Source: Sphingomonadaceae bacterium (GTDB lineage: Bacteria; Pseudomonadota; Alphaproteobacteria; Sphingomonadales; Sphingomonadaceae). Taken from it: a DNA stretch of 64,000 bases. The notes under the pieces were generated by a model, which saw nothing but the letters and a program-made list of their open reading frames with translations, had not been told where the DNA came from and searched no databases. Shown here one piece after another: positions 41,966 through 50,488 of this stretch; the stretch's first letter is position 1, and each line of letters begins with the position of its first letter. The translations under genes were made by a program, and so were the position numbers. The stretch lies in the NCBI GenBank assembly GCA_024236155.1, contig JACKLA010000004.1:1-64000 (forward strand), written 5' to 3'.

Positions 41966-43537
41966 TCATTCCTTCACCTCGCACTTATACACCAGCCGTT
42001 CGTTCGGCGCTTCGGGCAGCAGCGAGGTCACTGCGCCCTGCAAATCGCCCAGTTTTGCTGCGGCATCTTCGGTTTCGCAGGCGGGCGGGCGGTATTTGCC
42101 GCGTGCTGTGCGGGCTTCGTTCATTGCATTGCGGCCGAGGAGGTAGCGGTCGGTGCGGAAGGTCTTGCTCGCCGGATCGTAGTGGTTGATCGACACGGCG
42201 TCTTCCTGATTGGGCACGAACACACGGCTCCAGTCGCCGCTGGCGAGGCCATATTGTGTGCGGCCATTGACGCAGCCGTCATCGCGCCAGCCGAATTCGA
42301 CCGCCTCGTCGGGCGCGCCGGTGACGCGGCTGCGGCTGATGTCGAGCGTACAGGTGAGTGTGCCATCGCCGGAGGCCTGCGCATCGGGCGCATCGTCATC
42401 CTCGCCATCGCCGGCCATGGCGGCGGCAACCTTGCGGTCGATCGCGTCGAGGCCGGGGCGGGTGATCCACAGTGCCAGCGCCGCAATCAGCGAGACGGCG
42501 GCAATGGTTCCCCCGATCATCAGCTTGCGTTCGCCCAGCGTATCGGTTCCGCCGTCCTCGGTGACGGCCTGCCGCGCCTGCCAGCCCTGCCACGCGACCA
42601 CGCCTGCGCCGCTGCCGAGCAGCACCAGCAGGAAGGTGAACAGCATCGCATTCTCGCGCTCGGTCTGGACTTCCAGTTCCGCCTCCAGCTGGGCGCGGTC
42701 GCGTTTGTCGCGCTGTTCCTGATTGCGTGCGGCGAGTTCGGCGCGGGCCTGCTCCTGTTCGCTGTCGAGCCGCGCCTGTTCGGCTGCATCAAGCTCCGAC
42801 AGGCTGCGGCAGGGCAGTTCGTTGATCCGTGCAGCCACATTGTTCGCTTTGAGGAACGGGATCAGCTCGCGCATCGATACCGCGAAGAAGAACTCGGCAT
42901 CCGAATTGTCCGAATCTGCGCCGAAGCTGTTGACCCCGAGCACGCGCCCGCATCCATCGAGCAGCGGCCCGCCCGAATTGCCGCGCGCAATGGGGGCGGT
43001 ATGGAGGATGGTGTCGAACTGGCGGCTGGGCCGGGCGCCGGACAGGAAGCCGCGCGATTTCACCGGCGGCTGCGAATTGAAGATGTCCTCTATCTCCAGC
43101 CCCTGCGCGCGGTCGACATTCATCGGATAGCCAACTGCGGAGACTTCGCCGCTATCCCCCTTGGGGCTGCCCGACAGGGTCAGCGGCGGCAGGCGCAGCG
43201 GGCCGGTGATCTCGATCAGGGCAAGGTCGTTCTTCGGGCTGACCGACACGATCCGCGCATAGGTCGCATCATTGCCCTCGCTCGGCACAACGCCGATTTG
43301 CAGCGTGTCGTCCTGCATCGCCTCGCGCACGACATGGGCGTTGGTGACGATCCGCGTCGGGGTGACGGCAAAGCCGGTGCCGTGGCTGGTCGGATAGACC
43401 TTTTCCCCGTCGGTGCCGATGATGACGACGCGCACCACCCCGCGCGCAGCGGCATCTACATCGGCCGGGTCGGCCTGTGCAAGCTGCGGCAGGGCGAGAG
43501 CGAACAGGGCGATGAGCGCGGTGAAAATTCTTAGCAT
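41966..43537 (-). CDS. Membrane-anchored trypsin-like serine protease
   Basis: The 523-residue protein has a signal peptide (FTALIALFALALPQLAQA) and an S1/HtrA-type protease domain: H68 (IVTNAHVVREA), D104 (SPKNDLALIEI) and S188 (IARGNSGGPLLDG). Then comes a charged coiled-coil of about 60 residues (ELDAAEQARLDSEQEQARAE onward), two transmembrane helices near residues 303-320 and 346-365, and a C-terminal domain with Cys residues (LTCTLDISRSRV, DGCVNGRTQYGL). No PDZ domain is present, unlike DegP. Substrate unknown. The gene is transcribed toward the dioxygenase gene; its ATG is at 43535-43537. Confidence 0.85.
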   Translation of the reverse strand: MLRIFTALIALFALALPQLAQADPADVDAAARGVVRVVIIGTDGEKVYPTSHGTGFAVTPTRIVTNAHVVREAMQDDTLQIGVVPSEGNDATYARIVSVSPKNDLALIEITGPLRLPPLTLSGSPKGDSGEVSAVGYPMNVDRAQGLEIEDIFNSQPPVKSRGFLSGARPSRQFDTILHTAPIARGNSGGPLLDGCGRVLGVNSFGADSDNSDAEFFFAVSMRELIPFLKANNVAARINELPCRSLSELDAAEQARLDSEQEQARAELAARNQEQRDKRDRAQLEAELEVQTERENAMLFTFLLVLLGSGAGVVAWQGWQARQAVTEDGGTDTLGERKLMIGGTIAAVSLIAALALWITRPGLDAIDRKVAAAMAGDGEDDDAPDAQASGDGTLTCTLDISRSRVTGAPDEAVEFGWRDDGCVNGRTQYGLASGDWSRVFVPNQEDAVSINHYDPASKTFRTDRYLLGRNAMNEARTARGKYRPPACETEDAAAKLGDLQGAVTSLLPEAPNERLVYKCEVKE

Positions 43538-43639
43538 CGCCGCGTGTTTACCCGCGCTTCCACATTGACCGCAAGCTTCGGGACGCGGTGCCATGTCGAT
43601 GGGGTTATCGGAAAAAGGCATAGCAACGAAGGACCTGCC

Positions 43640-44113
43640 ATGACTTACCGTATTGCCGGACTCGATCCTGCCCCGTTCAACCCGCTGTTCGCTCTCGATG
43701 AAGAGGCACTTGCCGCGCAGATGGCGCGCCGTGTCGTGGCGCCCGCCAGCCAGGGCTTTCCCTGCCGCATCAGCCTGCGCGACGCGGCAGAGGGTGAGGA
43801 ACTGGTGCTGCTCAACTACACCAGTCACGATGTCGACACGCCCTATCGCAACGCGTTTGCGATCTACGTCCGCAAGGACGCCACCGAGGCGGCGGAGTAT
43901 ATCGACACTTGCCCACCCGTATTCGAAGGGCGCCCGATTGCATTGCGCGGGTTCGATGGCGATGGCATGCTGGCCGATGCAAGGCTCGCGCTGCCGGGCG
44001 GGGCCGATGCCGCAATTCGCAGCCTGCTGGAGAATGACGCCATCGCCTATATCGATGCCCATAACGCAGCCCATGGCTGTTTTGCCGCGAGGGTCGAGCG
44101 CCATGACGCGTGA
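43640..44113 (+). CDS. DUF1203 family protein
   Basis: The 157-residue protein shows the DUF1203 pattern: YRIAGLDPAPFNPLFALDEE, GFPCRISLRDAAEGEELVLL, NYTSHDVDTPYRNAFAIYVR, and a C-terminal AYIDAHNAAHGCFAARVERH. The conserved Cys and His residues hint at a binding role, but the function is unknown. The ATG at 43640 follows GAAGGACC. It overlaps the ada gene by 11 nt, so the two are probably one transcript. Confidence 0.88.
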   Translation: MTYRIAGLDPAPFNPLFALDEEALAAQMARRVVAPASQGFPCRISLRDAAEGEELVLLNYTSHDVDTPYRNAFAIYVRKDATEAAEYIDTCPPVFEGRPIALRGFDGDGMLADARLALPGGADAAIRSLLENDAIAYIDAHNAAHGCFAARVERHDA

Positions 44114-45149
44114 CCTGCCTGCCGGATCCCTCGACGACGAGAAGCGCTGGCAAATCGCGCTGGCGAAGGATCGGCGGTTCGACGGCGCGTTCGTCACAGG
44201 TGTCCATTCGACCGGGATATATTGCCGCCCGTCCTGCCCCGCGCGGGCGCCCAAGCGCGAGAATGTGCGGTTCTATGCGACTTGCGAAGATGCCGAGGCG
44301 GCGGGGCTGCGCGCGTGCAAGCGGTGCGCGCCGGACCAGCAATCGCGCGAGGAAGGCGCGGTGAAGGACGCACTCGACCTGCTGCGGCGGAGCGAAGGGG
44401 CGGTGCCGCTCGAATGCCTCGCCACGCTGACCGGCTATTCGCCGAGCCATTTCCAGCGCGTCTTCACCCGCGCGGTGGGACTGTCGCCCGCCGCCTACCA
44501 GCGGGCGTTGCGGGAAGAGCGGGCGAAAGTGGCATTGGGCGAGGCCGAACGGGTGAGCGACGCCATATATGATGCCGGATATGAAGCGCCGAGCCGCTTC
44601 TATGAAGCGATGGAAGGGAAATTGGGGATGAGCGCGAGCGACTGGAAGAATGGCGGGGCGGGGCGCGTGATCCATTATTCGGTGGTGGAAACCACGCTCG
44701 CCCCGATGCTCGTCGCCGCGACCGACAAGGGGGTGTGCTGCCTCAGCTTCAACGAGGGCGAAGCGGAACTGCGCGCGCGTTTCCCCAAGGCCGAACTGGT
44801 CGAGGGCGGCAAGGAGTTCCGCGAACTGTTCGACCGGGTGATCGCCGCCGTCGAGCAGCCGGGGACCGGGCAGGACATCCCGCTCGACGTGCGCGGCACC
44901 GCGTTCCAGCAGAAATGCTGGGAAGCCCTGCGCGCGATCCCGCCCGGCGAAACCCGCAGCTATGGCGAACAGGCCGCCGCCATCGGAAATCCGAAAGCGA
45001 GCCGTGCGGTCGGCAGCGCGAACGGGGCGAACAACATCGCCGTGCTGATCCCCTGCCACCGCGTGATCGCGCATGATGGCGGGCTGGGCGGCTATGCCTA
45101 TGGCACCGACATCAAGGCCGAACTGCTTAAAAGGGAACAGGACGCATGA
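44103..45149 (+). CDS. ada: Bifunctional Ada: transcriptional regulator / O6-methylguanine-DNA methyltransferase
   Basis: Ada accepts methyl groups from alkylated DNA and then activates repair genes. The 348-residue product has three domains: an N-terminal Zn domain with Cys ligands (YCRPSCPARAPKRENVRFYA, ACKRC), an AraC-type helix-turn-helix region (LECLATLTGYSPSHFQRVFT, SDAIYDAGYEAPSRFYE), and the methyltransferase domain (FQQKCWEALRAIPPGETRSY, with the acceptor Cys in VLIPCHRVIAHDG). All three are intact. Length is typical (about 350). It overlaps both DUF1203 and, by 4 nt, the next gene. Confidence 0.96.
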   Translation: MTRDLPAGSLDDEKRWQIALAKDRRFDGAFVTGVHSTGIYCRPSCPARAPKRENVRFYATCEDAEAAGLRACKRCAPDQQSREEGAVKDALDLLRRSEGAVPLECLATLTGYSPSHFQRVFTRAVGLSPAAYQRALREERAKVALGEAERVSDAIYDAGYEAPSRFYEAMEGKLGMSASDWKNGGAGRVIHYSVVETTLAPMLVAATDKGVCCLSFNEGEAELRARFPKAELVEGGKEFRELFDRVIAAVEQPGTGQDIPLDVRGTAFQQKCWEALRAIPPGETRSYGEQAAAIGNPKASRAVGSANGANNIAVLIPCHRVIAHDGGLGGYAYGTDIKAELLKREQDA

Positions 45150-45883
45150 GCAAGTATGATGCCTTCGCCGCGCTGCACGTCCCCGGCGATCCGCTGGTGC
45201 TGTTCAACATCTGGGATGCCGGCAGCGCCCGCGCGGTGGCAGAGGCTGGGGCGAAGGCGATCGCCACCGGTAGCCATGGCGTGGCCGAGGCGAACGGCAT
45301 GCGCGATGGAGAGGAATTCCCGCTCGACATGGCGCTCGCCAATTGCCGCCGCATCGTGGGCGTGACCGAGCTTCCGGTGAGTATCGATCTGGAGGCGGGC
45401 TATGGCGACACGGCTGACGCGGTCGCGCAATCGGCCGCACTGGTGGTCGAAGCAGGCGCAACAGGCGTCAACCTCGAAGACCGCGCGCCGGGCGCGAACG
45501 AACTGCTCCCCATGGAAGAAGCCGCCGCAAGGGTCGCCGCAGCATCGCGCACAGGCCTGTGGGTCAACGCCCGCACCGACGTCTATCGCGGCAAACAGGC
45601 AGAGGACTACACCCCCGAGATGATCGACGAAGTCATCGCGCGCGCCGAAGCCTATGCGCAGGCAGGCGCAGGCAGCCTGTTCGTCCCCTTCCTCGGCGAC
45701 CACGCAACCATCGCCGCGATCTGCGAGCGTTCCCCGCTACCGGTCAACGTGATGTGGGCGCAGGGCAGGGGGAGCAAGGCGGAACTGGCAGCACTCGGCG
45801 TCGCCCGCATCAGCTACGGCCCCGGCCCATGGGCGGCGGCGATGGCGTGGCTGGGCGAGCAGGCGAGGGAGGTGTTTGGGTGA
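45146..45883 (+). CDS. Isocitrate lyase/PEP-mutase superfamily protein
   Basis: The 245-residue protein is of the ICL/PEPM fold: VLFNIWDAGSARAVAEAGAK, TGSHGVAEANGMRDGEEFPL, PVSIDLEAGYGDTADAVAQS and GVNLEDRAPG. The acidic residues of SIDLEAGYGD and NLEDR would bind Mg2+. The catalytic Cys of isocitrate lyase (KKCGH) is absent, so it is more like 2-methylisocitrate-lyase or carboxyphosphonoenolpyruvate-type enzymes, substrate unknown. The start overlaps the ada stop by 4 nt (ATGA). Its stop at 45881-45883 marks the left edge of the low-GC island. Confidence 0.88.
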   Translation: MSKYDAFAALHVPGDPLVLFNIWDAGSARAVAEAGAKAIATGSHGVAEANGMRDGEEFPLDMALANCRRIVGVTELPVSIDLEAGYGDTADAVAQSAALVVEAGATGVNLEDRAPGANELLPMEEAAARVAAASRTGLWVNARTDVYRGKQAEDYTPEMIDEVIARAEAYAQAGAGSLFVPFLGDHATIAAICERSPLPVNVMWAQGRGSKAELAALGVARISYGPGPWAAAMAWLGEQAREVFG

Positions 45884-46018
45884 GGGGGATTGGCTGGAAT
45901 GCGCCCCATTTCAATCGTTGGTACCTCGCTTGCTTCATTCTAAAGGGGCCGCTCGCGCTCTGAAATCAATGGATTCACATGGGAATCTTCATGTGCTACA
46001 GAGCGCACGGGGAAGGGT

Positions 46019-46777
46019 ATGGCGCAACAATCTTCAATCGAGTGGACCGATCTAACTTGGAACCCGGTAGTCGGATGTTCCATTGAGAGCGCCGGGTGCA
46101 AAAATTGCTATGCCATGCGCATGGCTGCTCGGCTGCAAGCGATGGGCCACGAAAAGTACGAAGGGTTGACCAAGCGCTCGAAGCGGGGTGCTGTCTGGAC
46201 CGACAGGGTCCGCTGTCACGAAGAATCGATTGAGATACCGCTGAATTGGAAGAAACCTCGACGGGTGTTCGTAAACTCGATGTCCGACCTGTTTCATCCT
46301 GATGTGCCCAGCGACTTTGTTCGTCGCATTTGGGCGGTGATGAGGCAAACACCTCAACATCACTACCAAATTCTGACCAAGCGACCTCATCGGATGGCGC
46401 AGCTCTTGAAGGAAATATCACCCAGGCCCCTCGGCAATGTCTGGCTCGGAACAAGTGTCGAGGATCAGCGCGTTGTCGGTCGAATAGATCATTTGCGTGA
46501 TGTACCAGCGAGCATTCGTTTCATATCATTCGAGCCGCTGATTGGCGACGTGGGCAATATAGACCTGAGCGGAATCCATTGGGCAATCGTTGGCGGTGAA
46601 AGCGGACCGCGCGCACGCTCGATGGACAGCGAATGGGTGGAGAACATTCTTGATCAGTGCCTAGACTCCGGTACGGCTTTCTTTTTCAAGCAGTGGGGCG
46701 GGGTGAACAAAAAGAAAACCGGGCGCCTTCTACATGGTCGAGAATGGAATGAATGGCCCGAGTTTGAGCGAGTATGA
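46019..46777 (+). CDS. DUF5131 (phage Gp37/Gp68-type, three-Cys-motif) protein
   Basis: The 252-residue product begins with IEWTDLTWNPVVGC and then SIESAGCKNCYAMRMAARLQ: three Cys (20, 27, 30) spaced C-x6-C-x2-C after the W-N-P signature. This is the DUF5131/Gp37Gp68 family, whose cysteine cluster and TIM-barrel-like remainder suggest a radical-SAM-type iron-sulfur enzyme (inference). Further family segments are VFVNSMSDLFHPDVP, YQILTKRPHRM, NVWLGTSVEDQ, RFISFEPLIGDV and WAIVGGESGPRARSM. The substrate is unknown. The ATG at 46019 follows GGGGAAGGG. It overlaps the TcmP gene by 4 nt, and GC falls to about 52%, below the flanking genes. Confidence 0.9.
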   Translation: MAQQSSIEWTDLTWNPVVGCSIESAGCKNCYAMRMAARLQAMGHEKYEGLTKRSKRGAVWTDRVRCHEESIEIPLNWKKPRRVFVNSMSDLFHPDVPSDFVRRIWAVMRQTPQHHYQILTKRPHRMAQLLKEISPRPLGNVWLGTSVEDQRVVGRIDHLRDVPASIRFISFEPLIGDVGNIDLSGIHWAIVGGESGPRARSMDSEWVENILDQCLDSGTAFFFKQWGGVNKKKTGRLLHGREWNEWPEFERV

Positions 46778-47940
46778 AAATCAGTCCTGAGTACTATGAA
46801 GGCCGCGGGCCGGCTCTTGTAAAGCACACCTTCATTCTCAGTTACCTCCCGACTTTGATCGCCAAAGTGGCATCGGCTTACGATCAATTCGTCTATGTTG
46901 ATCTGTTTGCAGGTCCTTGGGAGGAGAGGACTGCTGACTTTTCGGATACCGCTTTTGGCATTGCGCTAGACGCCATGCGTGGAGGGAAATCAGTCTGGAA
47001 GCGCAATGGCCGCCCAGTGAAGATGACTGCTCATCTGGTCGATATCAATCCGGAAGCGATAGCAAAGCAGAAGCAGGTAGCGGAGCGATATCCGGACATC
47101 GAGGTCCACCACCACCAAGGCATGGCCGAAGAGAAGATACAAGCCGTGCTCAATAGCTTGCCCCACAACGCTTTTTGCTTCGTCTACATCGATCCAAAGG
47201 GCGTGCCCGACATCCGAAAGTTTCAAGCAGCCATAGAGCGACCGAACACGGAAGTGTTCCTCAACTTTATGTATAAGTTTGCAACTCGCTTCGCCAACAC
47301 TCCTCAAATGACCACTTTAGGATGGCTGACCGAAGGCGAAGAGGGGGAATCCTTCAGGAGTGACTTGGCGCTTCTATCCGGAGTAGATCGCGAAAACGCA
47401 CTGACTGATCGTGCACGCCTCGTACTCGCTCGCATGGGCGGATATCGCTACTCTCCTGCCATTACCGTCGATGAAGAGTCGATGGATCGGTGCCGTTACA
47501 AGCTGATTTTTCTGTCACGCCATCACAAGGGGATCTTTGTCTTCCGGAATGCTCAGAGAGCAGCGCTGCAAATGCAGGCGTCGAACCGCAGCTCACAAAA
47601 GTCGATTAAGAAGGCCCGCCAAACGGGGATGGATGATCTCCTGAAGGACCTAGAACCCATCCACGCTGGAGAGCGCAGCGCAAGAGAGATCGATCAGGGT
47701 ATTCGCTCAGGTATCGCCTACGCCAATCGCCTGATTGATCAGAGCGGTCGAGAAGGTATCACGTTCGGAGACCTGTGGCCGCGTGTCCTAGAAGAGGAGG
47801 TGGTTACTCATTCAGATCTTTGCCATGCCATACGCGACCTTCGAGACCAGGGGCGCATCGAGATCCCATCTTGGACTCCGAGAAAGCGGAAGCCTGACGA
47901 TGATTATCGTTTGTTTTCTAGTAAGTACATGCAGGATTGA
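46774..47940 (+). CDS. tcmP: Three-Cys-motif partner protein TcmP
   Basis: The 388-residue protein belongs to the TcmP family, named because its genes sit beside DUF5131 three-Cys genes. The N-terminal half looks like a class I methyltransferase fold: VYVDLFAGPWEE (motif I, residues 41-52), LVDINPEAI (motif II, residues 88-96) and FVYIDPKGVPD (residues 136-146). A catalytic Asn-Pro-Pro-Tyr type motif is absent, so a methyltransferase or a nuclease-like activity cannot be chosen. The C-terminal third (GITFGDLWPRVLEEEVVTHS, CHAIRDLRDQGRIEIPSW) resembles a winged-helix domain. It starts in an ATGA overlapping the DUF5131 stop, so the two are coupled. Confidence 0.88.
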   Translation: MKISPEYYEGRGPALVKHTFILSYLPTLIAKVASAYDQFVYVDLFAGPWEERTADFSDTAFGIALDAMRGGKSVWKRNGRPVKMTAHLVDINPEAIAKQKQVAERYPDIEVHHHQGMAEEKIQAVLNSLPHNAFCFVYIDPKGVPDIRKFQAAIERPNTEVFLNFMYKFATRFANTPQMTTLGWLTEGEEGESFRSDLALLSGVDRENALTDRARLVLARMGGYRYSPAITVDEESMDRCRYKLIFLSRHHKGIFVFRNAQRAALQMQASNRSSQKSIKKARQTGMDDLLKDLEPIHAGERSAREIDQGIRSGIAYANRLIDQSGREGITFGDLWPRVLEEEVVTHSDLCHAIRDLRDQGRIEIPSWTPRKRKPDDDYRLFSSKYMQD

Positions 47941-48053
47941 GGAGGGAAGTATCTTCGATCTTCCGAGCATGAAATCTGTCAATGTCTGATGTCTTTGGCT
48001 CAGGCAATTTTGAAGCCTTTCCTACACGCGCAAAATCCGCTCCATACTCGCGG

Positions 48054-48539
48054 ATGGCACGACCTCGCTCTCGCATCACCCCAGCTCACCGCGCGCGGCG
48101 CAGGCCGCCGTTTTTTCATCCCGTACCGCTCCGCACCCGCCATGACGGGTGGACTGTCGCGCGGCAGTGCCATTTCCTTGCGCAGCTTTATGTCACCGGG
48201 TCGGTTACGGCGGCGGCGCGCAGTGTCGGGATGTCGCGGGCTTCGGCCTATCGTTTGCGTGAGCGGGCGGGGGCGGAGGGGTTTGGCTGGGCGTGGGATC
48301 ATGTGCTGATGCCACCGCAGTCTGGCCGCCATCCGCGCCGCAAGGCCGATCTGCGGAAGGTGACAAATCCGGTGCTGTTGTGGTGGCTCGAAACCGGGCT
48401 GGTGCAGCCGGTGATCTACCAGCACCGGGTCGTCGCGGTCCGTTCAAAGCCCTGCAATACCTCGCTTTTTGCGCTTCTGCGACGCGGCGATGCGGCCGGA
48501 ATAGGCCTTGGCAGGAGGGGGGCGGATGGGAACGGATAA
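48054..48539 (+). CDS. Helix-turn-helix protein of unknown function
   Basis: The 161-residue protein starts MARPRSRITPAHRARRRPPF, a basic leader, followed by a homeodomain-like helix-turn-helix: VARQCHFLAQLYVTGSVTAA and ARSVGMSRASAYRLRERAGA. It then has GFGWAWDHVL and a tail (LLWWLETGLVQPVIYQHRVV). It resembles small HTH proteins found across Erythrobacteraceae, with no known target. GC is back to the chromosomal level, so it marks the right edge of the island. The ATG at 48054 is chosen over one at 47982, which would lie too close to the TcmP gene end and lacks a family match. Confidence 0.75.
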   Translation: MARPRSRITPAHRARRRPPFFHPVPLRTRHDGWTVARQCHFLAQLYVTGSVTAAARSVGMSRASAYRLRERAGAEGFGWAWDHVLMPPQSGRHPRRKADLRKVTNPVLLWWLETGLVQPVIYQHRVVAVRSKPCNTSLFALLRRGDAAGIGLGRRGADGNG

Positions 48540-48591
48540 AGTTTTTAAAAACCGGGGTTTCGCTGTTCCACTTGCCGCCCTGCAAGCCGCG

Positions 48592-49398
48592 TCAATCCAC
48601 CGTGGTGAAGCAGCCGTCGGGCGCGTCGTCGATGCCGATATATTCGCACCCGCGCTTGATCTCGCTGATGATCAGGTCGCAGCTGTTTGCCATGTTGCAA
48701 GGCGGGCGCGTCGCGGGCGAGACCTGGCTACACAGCCGCACGAGGTTCTCCGCCACCTTGCGTCCCTTTTCGGCGAGGCAGCTGTTCGGATTGCCCGCCG
48801 CCTGCCGCGCCTGCCGGTTGAAATCGATCGCCGGGCGGACATCGTACTCACTGGAGGAATTGCTCGACGGTTTGCTCGAAGGTTTGGGCGATCCGGCCCC
48901 GGTGAGCCCGCGCAATTGCGCGATGCGTGCGACATAGGCATCGCCCAGGCAGCCATCATCGCCGCCGCAGGCGTTGCGTCGCCGCAGGAAAGCGCGCTGC
49001 GCATCGCGCTGGCCCGACGCCGCCTTGTAGAGCTGCGCCATCTCGCGGTCGGCAGCGGCGAGGGTGGGGTTGGCGCAGATCGCCTTTTCGGTTGCGGTCG
49101 CGGCCCTGGCGCAGTCGAAGCTCGGCTTTGCGCTCTTTCGCGCCGCCATTTCGTCGAGGATCGATGGCTCGGCGCTGTCGCTATCGGCCCCATCATCGGG
49201 CCCAATATCGGATTCGCTATCGAGCCCGGTCGTGCCTTCACCCGCGCGATAGCCTTTCTCGCCCTTGAGCGGGTATTTCTCCTCCAGCGACTCCTCTTCC
49301 TCCTGGCGGTCATTGGTCAGGTTCTTGACCATGTCGCACGCAGAAAGCGCCAGGCAGGCCGCTGCAAGAGATGTAAAAAATGAAGCGCGCCGAAACAT
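48592..49398 (-). CDS. LprI-like (DUF1311) lipoprotein
   Basis: The 268-residue product has a lipoprotein signal with lipobox (SLAAACLALSACD), an acidic linker (RQEEEESLEEKYPLKGEKGY), and an LprI/DUF1311-type Cys-rich domain: SFDCARAATATEKAICANPT, LAAADREMAQLYKAASG and NACGGDDGCLGDAYVARIAQ. LprI-type domains inhibit lysozyme or bind peptidoglycan hydrolases in some bacteria, so an envelope-protective role is possible. A Ser/Pro-rich linker (PKPSSKPSSNSSSE) leads to a second Cys-containing C-terminal domain. The ATG at 49396-49398 starts MFRRASFF. Confidence 0.75.
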   Translation of the reverse strand: MFRRASFFTSLAAACLALSACDMVKNLTNDRQEEEESLEEKYPLKGEKGYRAGEGTTGLDSESDIGPDDGADSDSAEPSILDEMAARKSAKPSFDCARAATATEKAICANPTLAAADREMAQLYKAASGQRDAQRAFLRRRNACGGDDGCLGDAYVARIAQLRGLTGAGSPKPSSKPSSNSSSEYDVRPAIDFNRQARQAAGNPNSCLAEKGRKVAENLVRLCSQVSPATRPPCNMANSCDLIISEIKRGCEYIGIDDAPDGCFTTVD

Positions 49399-49597
49399 CT
49401 GATTTCCCCGCAGTTTGCAACACGGATTCCTACTCCTACGGCGGCAGGCATGTAAAGTCGGGCGGGCTGCGTTTGTCGCCAGCGGTAAGCCTTTCCGGCG
49501 ATGTCGTTCCAATTCGGAACTGTTTGCCCGCCGCCTTGGTAAACGCGATTGACGCCGCGCGCTTCCACGCGCTCCTGCAGAGGCAAAAGGAGTCGTC

Positions 49598-50488
49598 ATG
49601 AGCGAAGCAATCCGCCTCACATCGCCCGAACCTGCATGGCGCAAGCTGTGGCAGCATCCGCTGGTCGTCGTCGTCGTTGCGGCCAGCCTGCTGCTGTTCG
49701 CATGGCGAGGGTTCGCCGCAGCCATGGTGCGGTGGGACACGCAGCTGCCCTATGCCGCAGACCTTGCCATTCGTGAACTGCTGCCGCTGATTGCCGTGCT
49801 GGCGGTTTACAAGCTGGTGGTGACGCGGATGGGCCGCTTCGTGAAAGACGACCTGCCGATGCGCGCTGCCCTTGTCGATACCTCGGTCGGCCTGCTGGCT
49901 GGGATGGCGATGATCTCCACCGCTATCGGCATCGCGACGCTGTTCGGGGCCTATACGGTCTATGATTGGGGCTGGGCCTACGACATTCTGGAGATGGTGC
50001 TGATCGTCGGCTTCTCCGCAGCGATCATCGAGGAGGTGCTGCTGCGCGGTGTGCTGTTTCGCTGGCTGGAAGAGGCGGGGGGCAGCATGCTTGCCCTTGC
50101 GGCGACAACGCTGCTGGTGGGTGCGGTGCATGCCATGACGCCGGGCGCAACGCCGATTTCGACGCTTGCCAATGCGACCGCGCTCGGCCTGCTGACCGGT
50201 GCGGCCTATATGCTCACCCGTTCGCTGTGGCTCGCCATCGGTATCCATGCTGCGTGGAACATGACGCAGGGGCTGGTCTGGGGCACGCCGATTGCAGGCT
50301 TCCAGTTCGATGGCTTTGCCTATGCCGAACTCTACGGGCCGGACTGGCTGACGGGCGGTGTGTTCGGCATCAACGCATCGGCTGTCGGGCTGGTGGTGGC
50401 GCTGGCCTTCGCGCTGTGGGCCATCCGCGAGGCGAAGCGGCAGGGACACTGGCTGAGTTTCGGCTGGAGGCGTGGAATCGACGGCTGA
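49598..50488 (+). CDS. CPBP-family intramembrane metalloprotease (first of two)
   Basis: The 296-residue membrane protein has the CPBP (Rce1/Abi) motifs: the Glu pair in IIEEVLLRGVLFRWLEE (motif 1), a His in LLVGAVHAMTPG (motif 2) and IGIHAAWNMTQGL (motif 3). Eight or so hydrophobic segments surround them. Members are prenyl-protein or bacteriocin-processing peptidases, and many have no known substrate. The ATG at 49598 follows AAAGGAGTCG. It is followed by a second CPBP gene overlapping by 17 nt, a tandem duplication with clearly similar motifs. Confidence 0.88.
   Translation: MSEAIRLTSPEPAWRKLWQHPLVVVVVAASLLLFAWRGFAAAMVRWDTQLPYAADLAIRELLPLIAVLAVYKLVVTRMGRFVKDDLPMRAALVDTSVGLLAGMAMISTAIGIATLFGAYTVYDWGWAYDILEMVLIVGFSAAIIEEVLLRGVLFRWLEEAGGSMLALAATTLLVGAVHAMTPGATPISTLANATALGLLTGAAYMLTRSLWLAIGIHAAWNMTQGLVWGTPIAGFQFDGFAYAELYGPDWLTGGVFGINASAVGLVVALAFALWAIREAKRQGHWLSFGWRRGIDG

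Noticed and set aside
48540..48575. An AT palindrome (GTTTTTAAAAAC) as a terminator after the HTH gene
   Set aside because: The stem has no GC content and the following hairpin is only a few pairs, so it is too weak to call.
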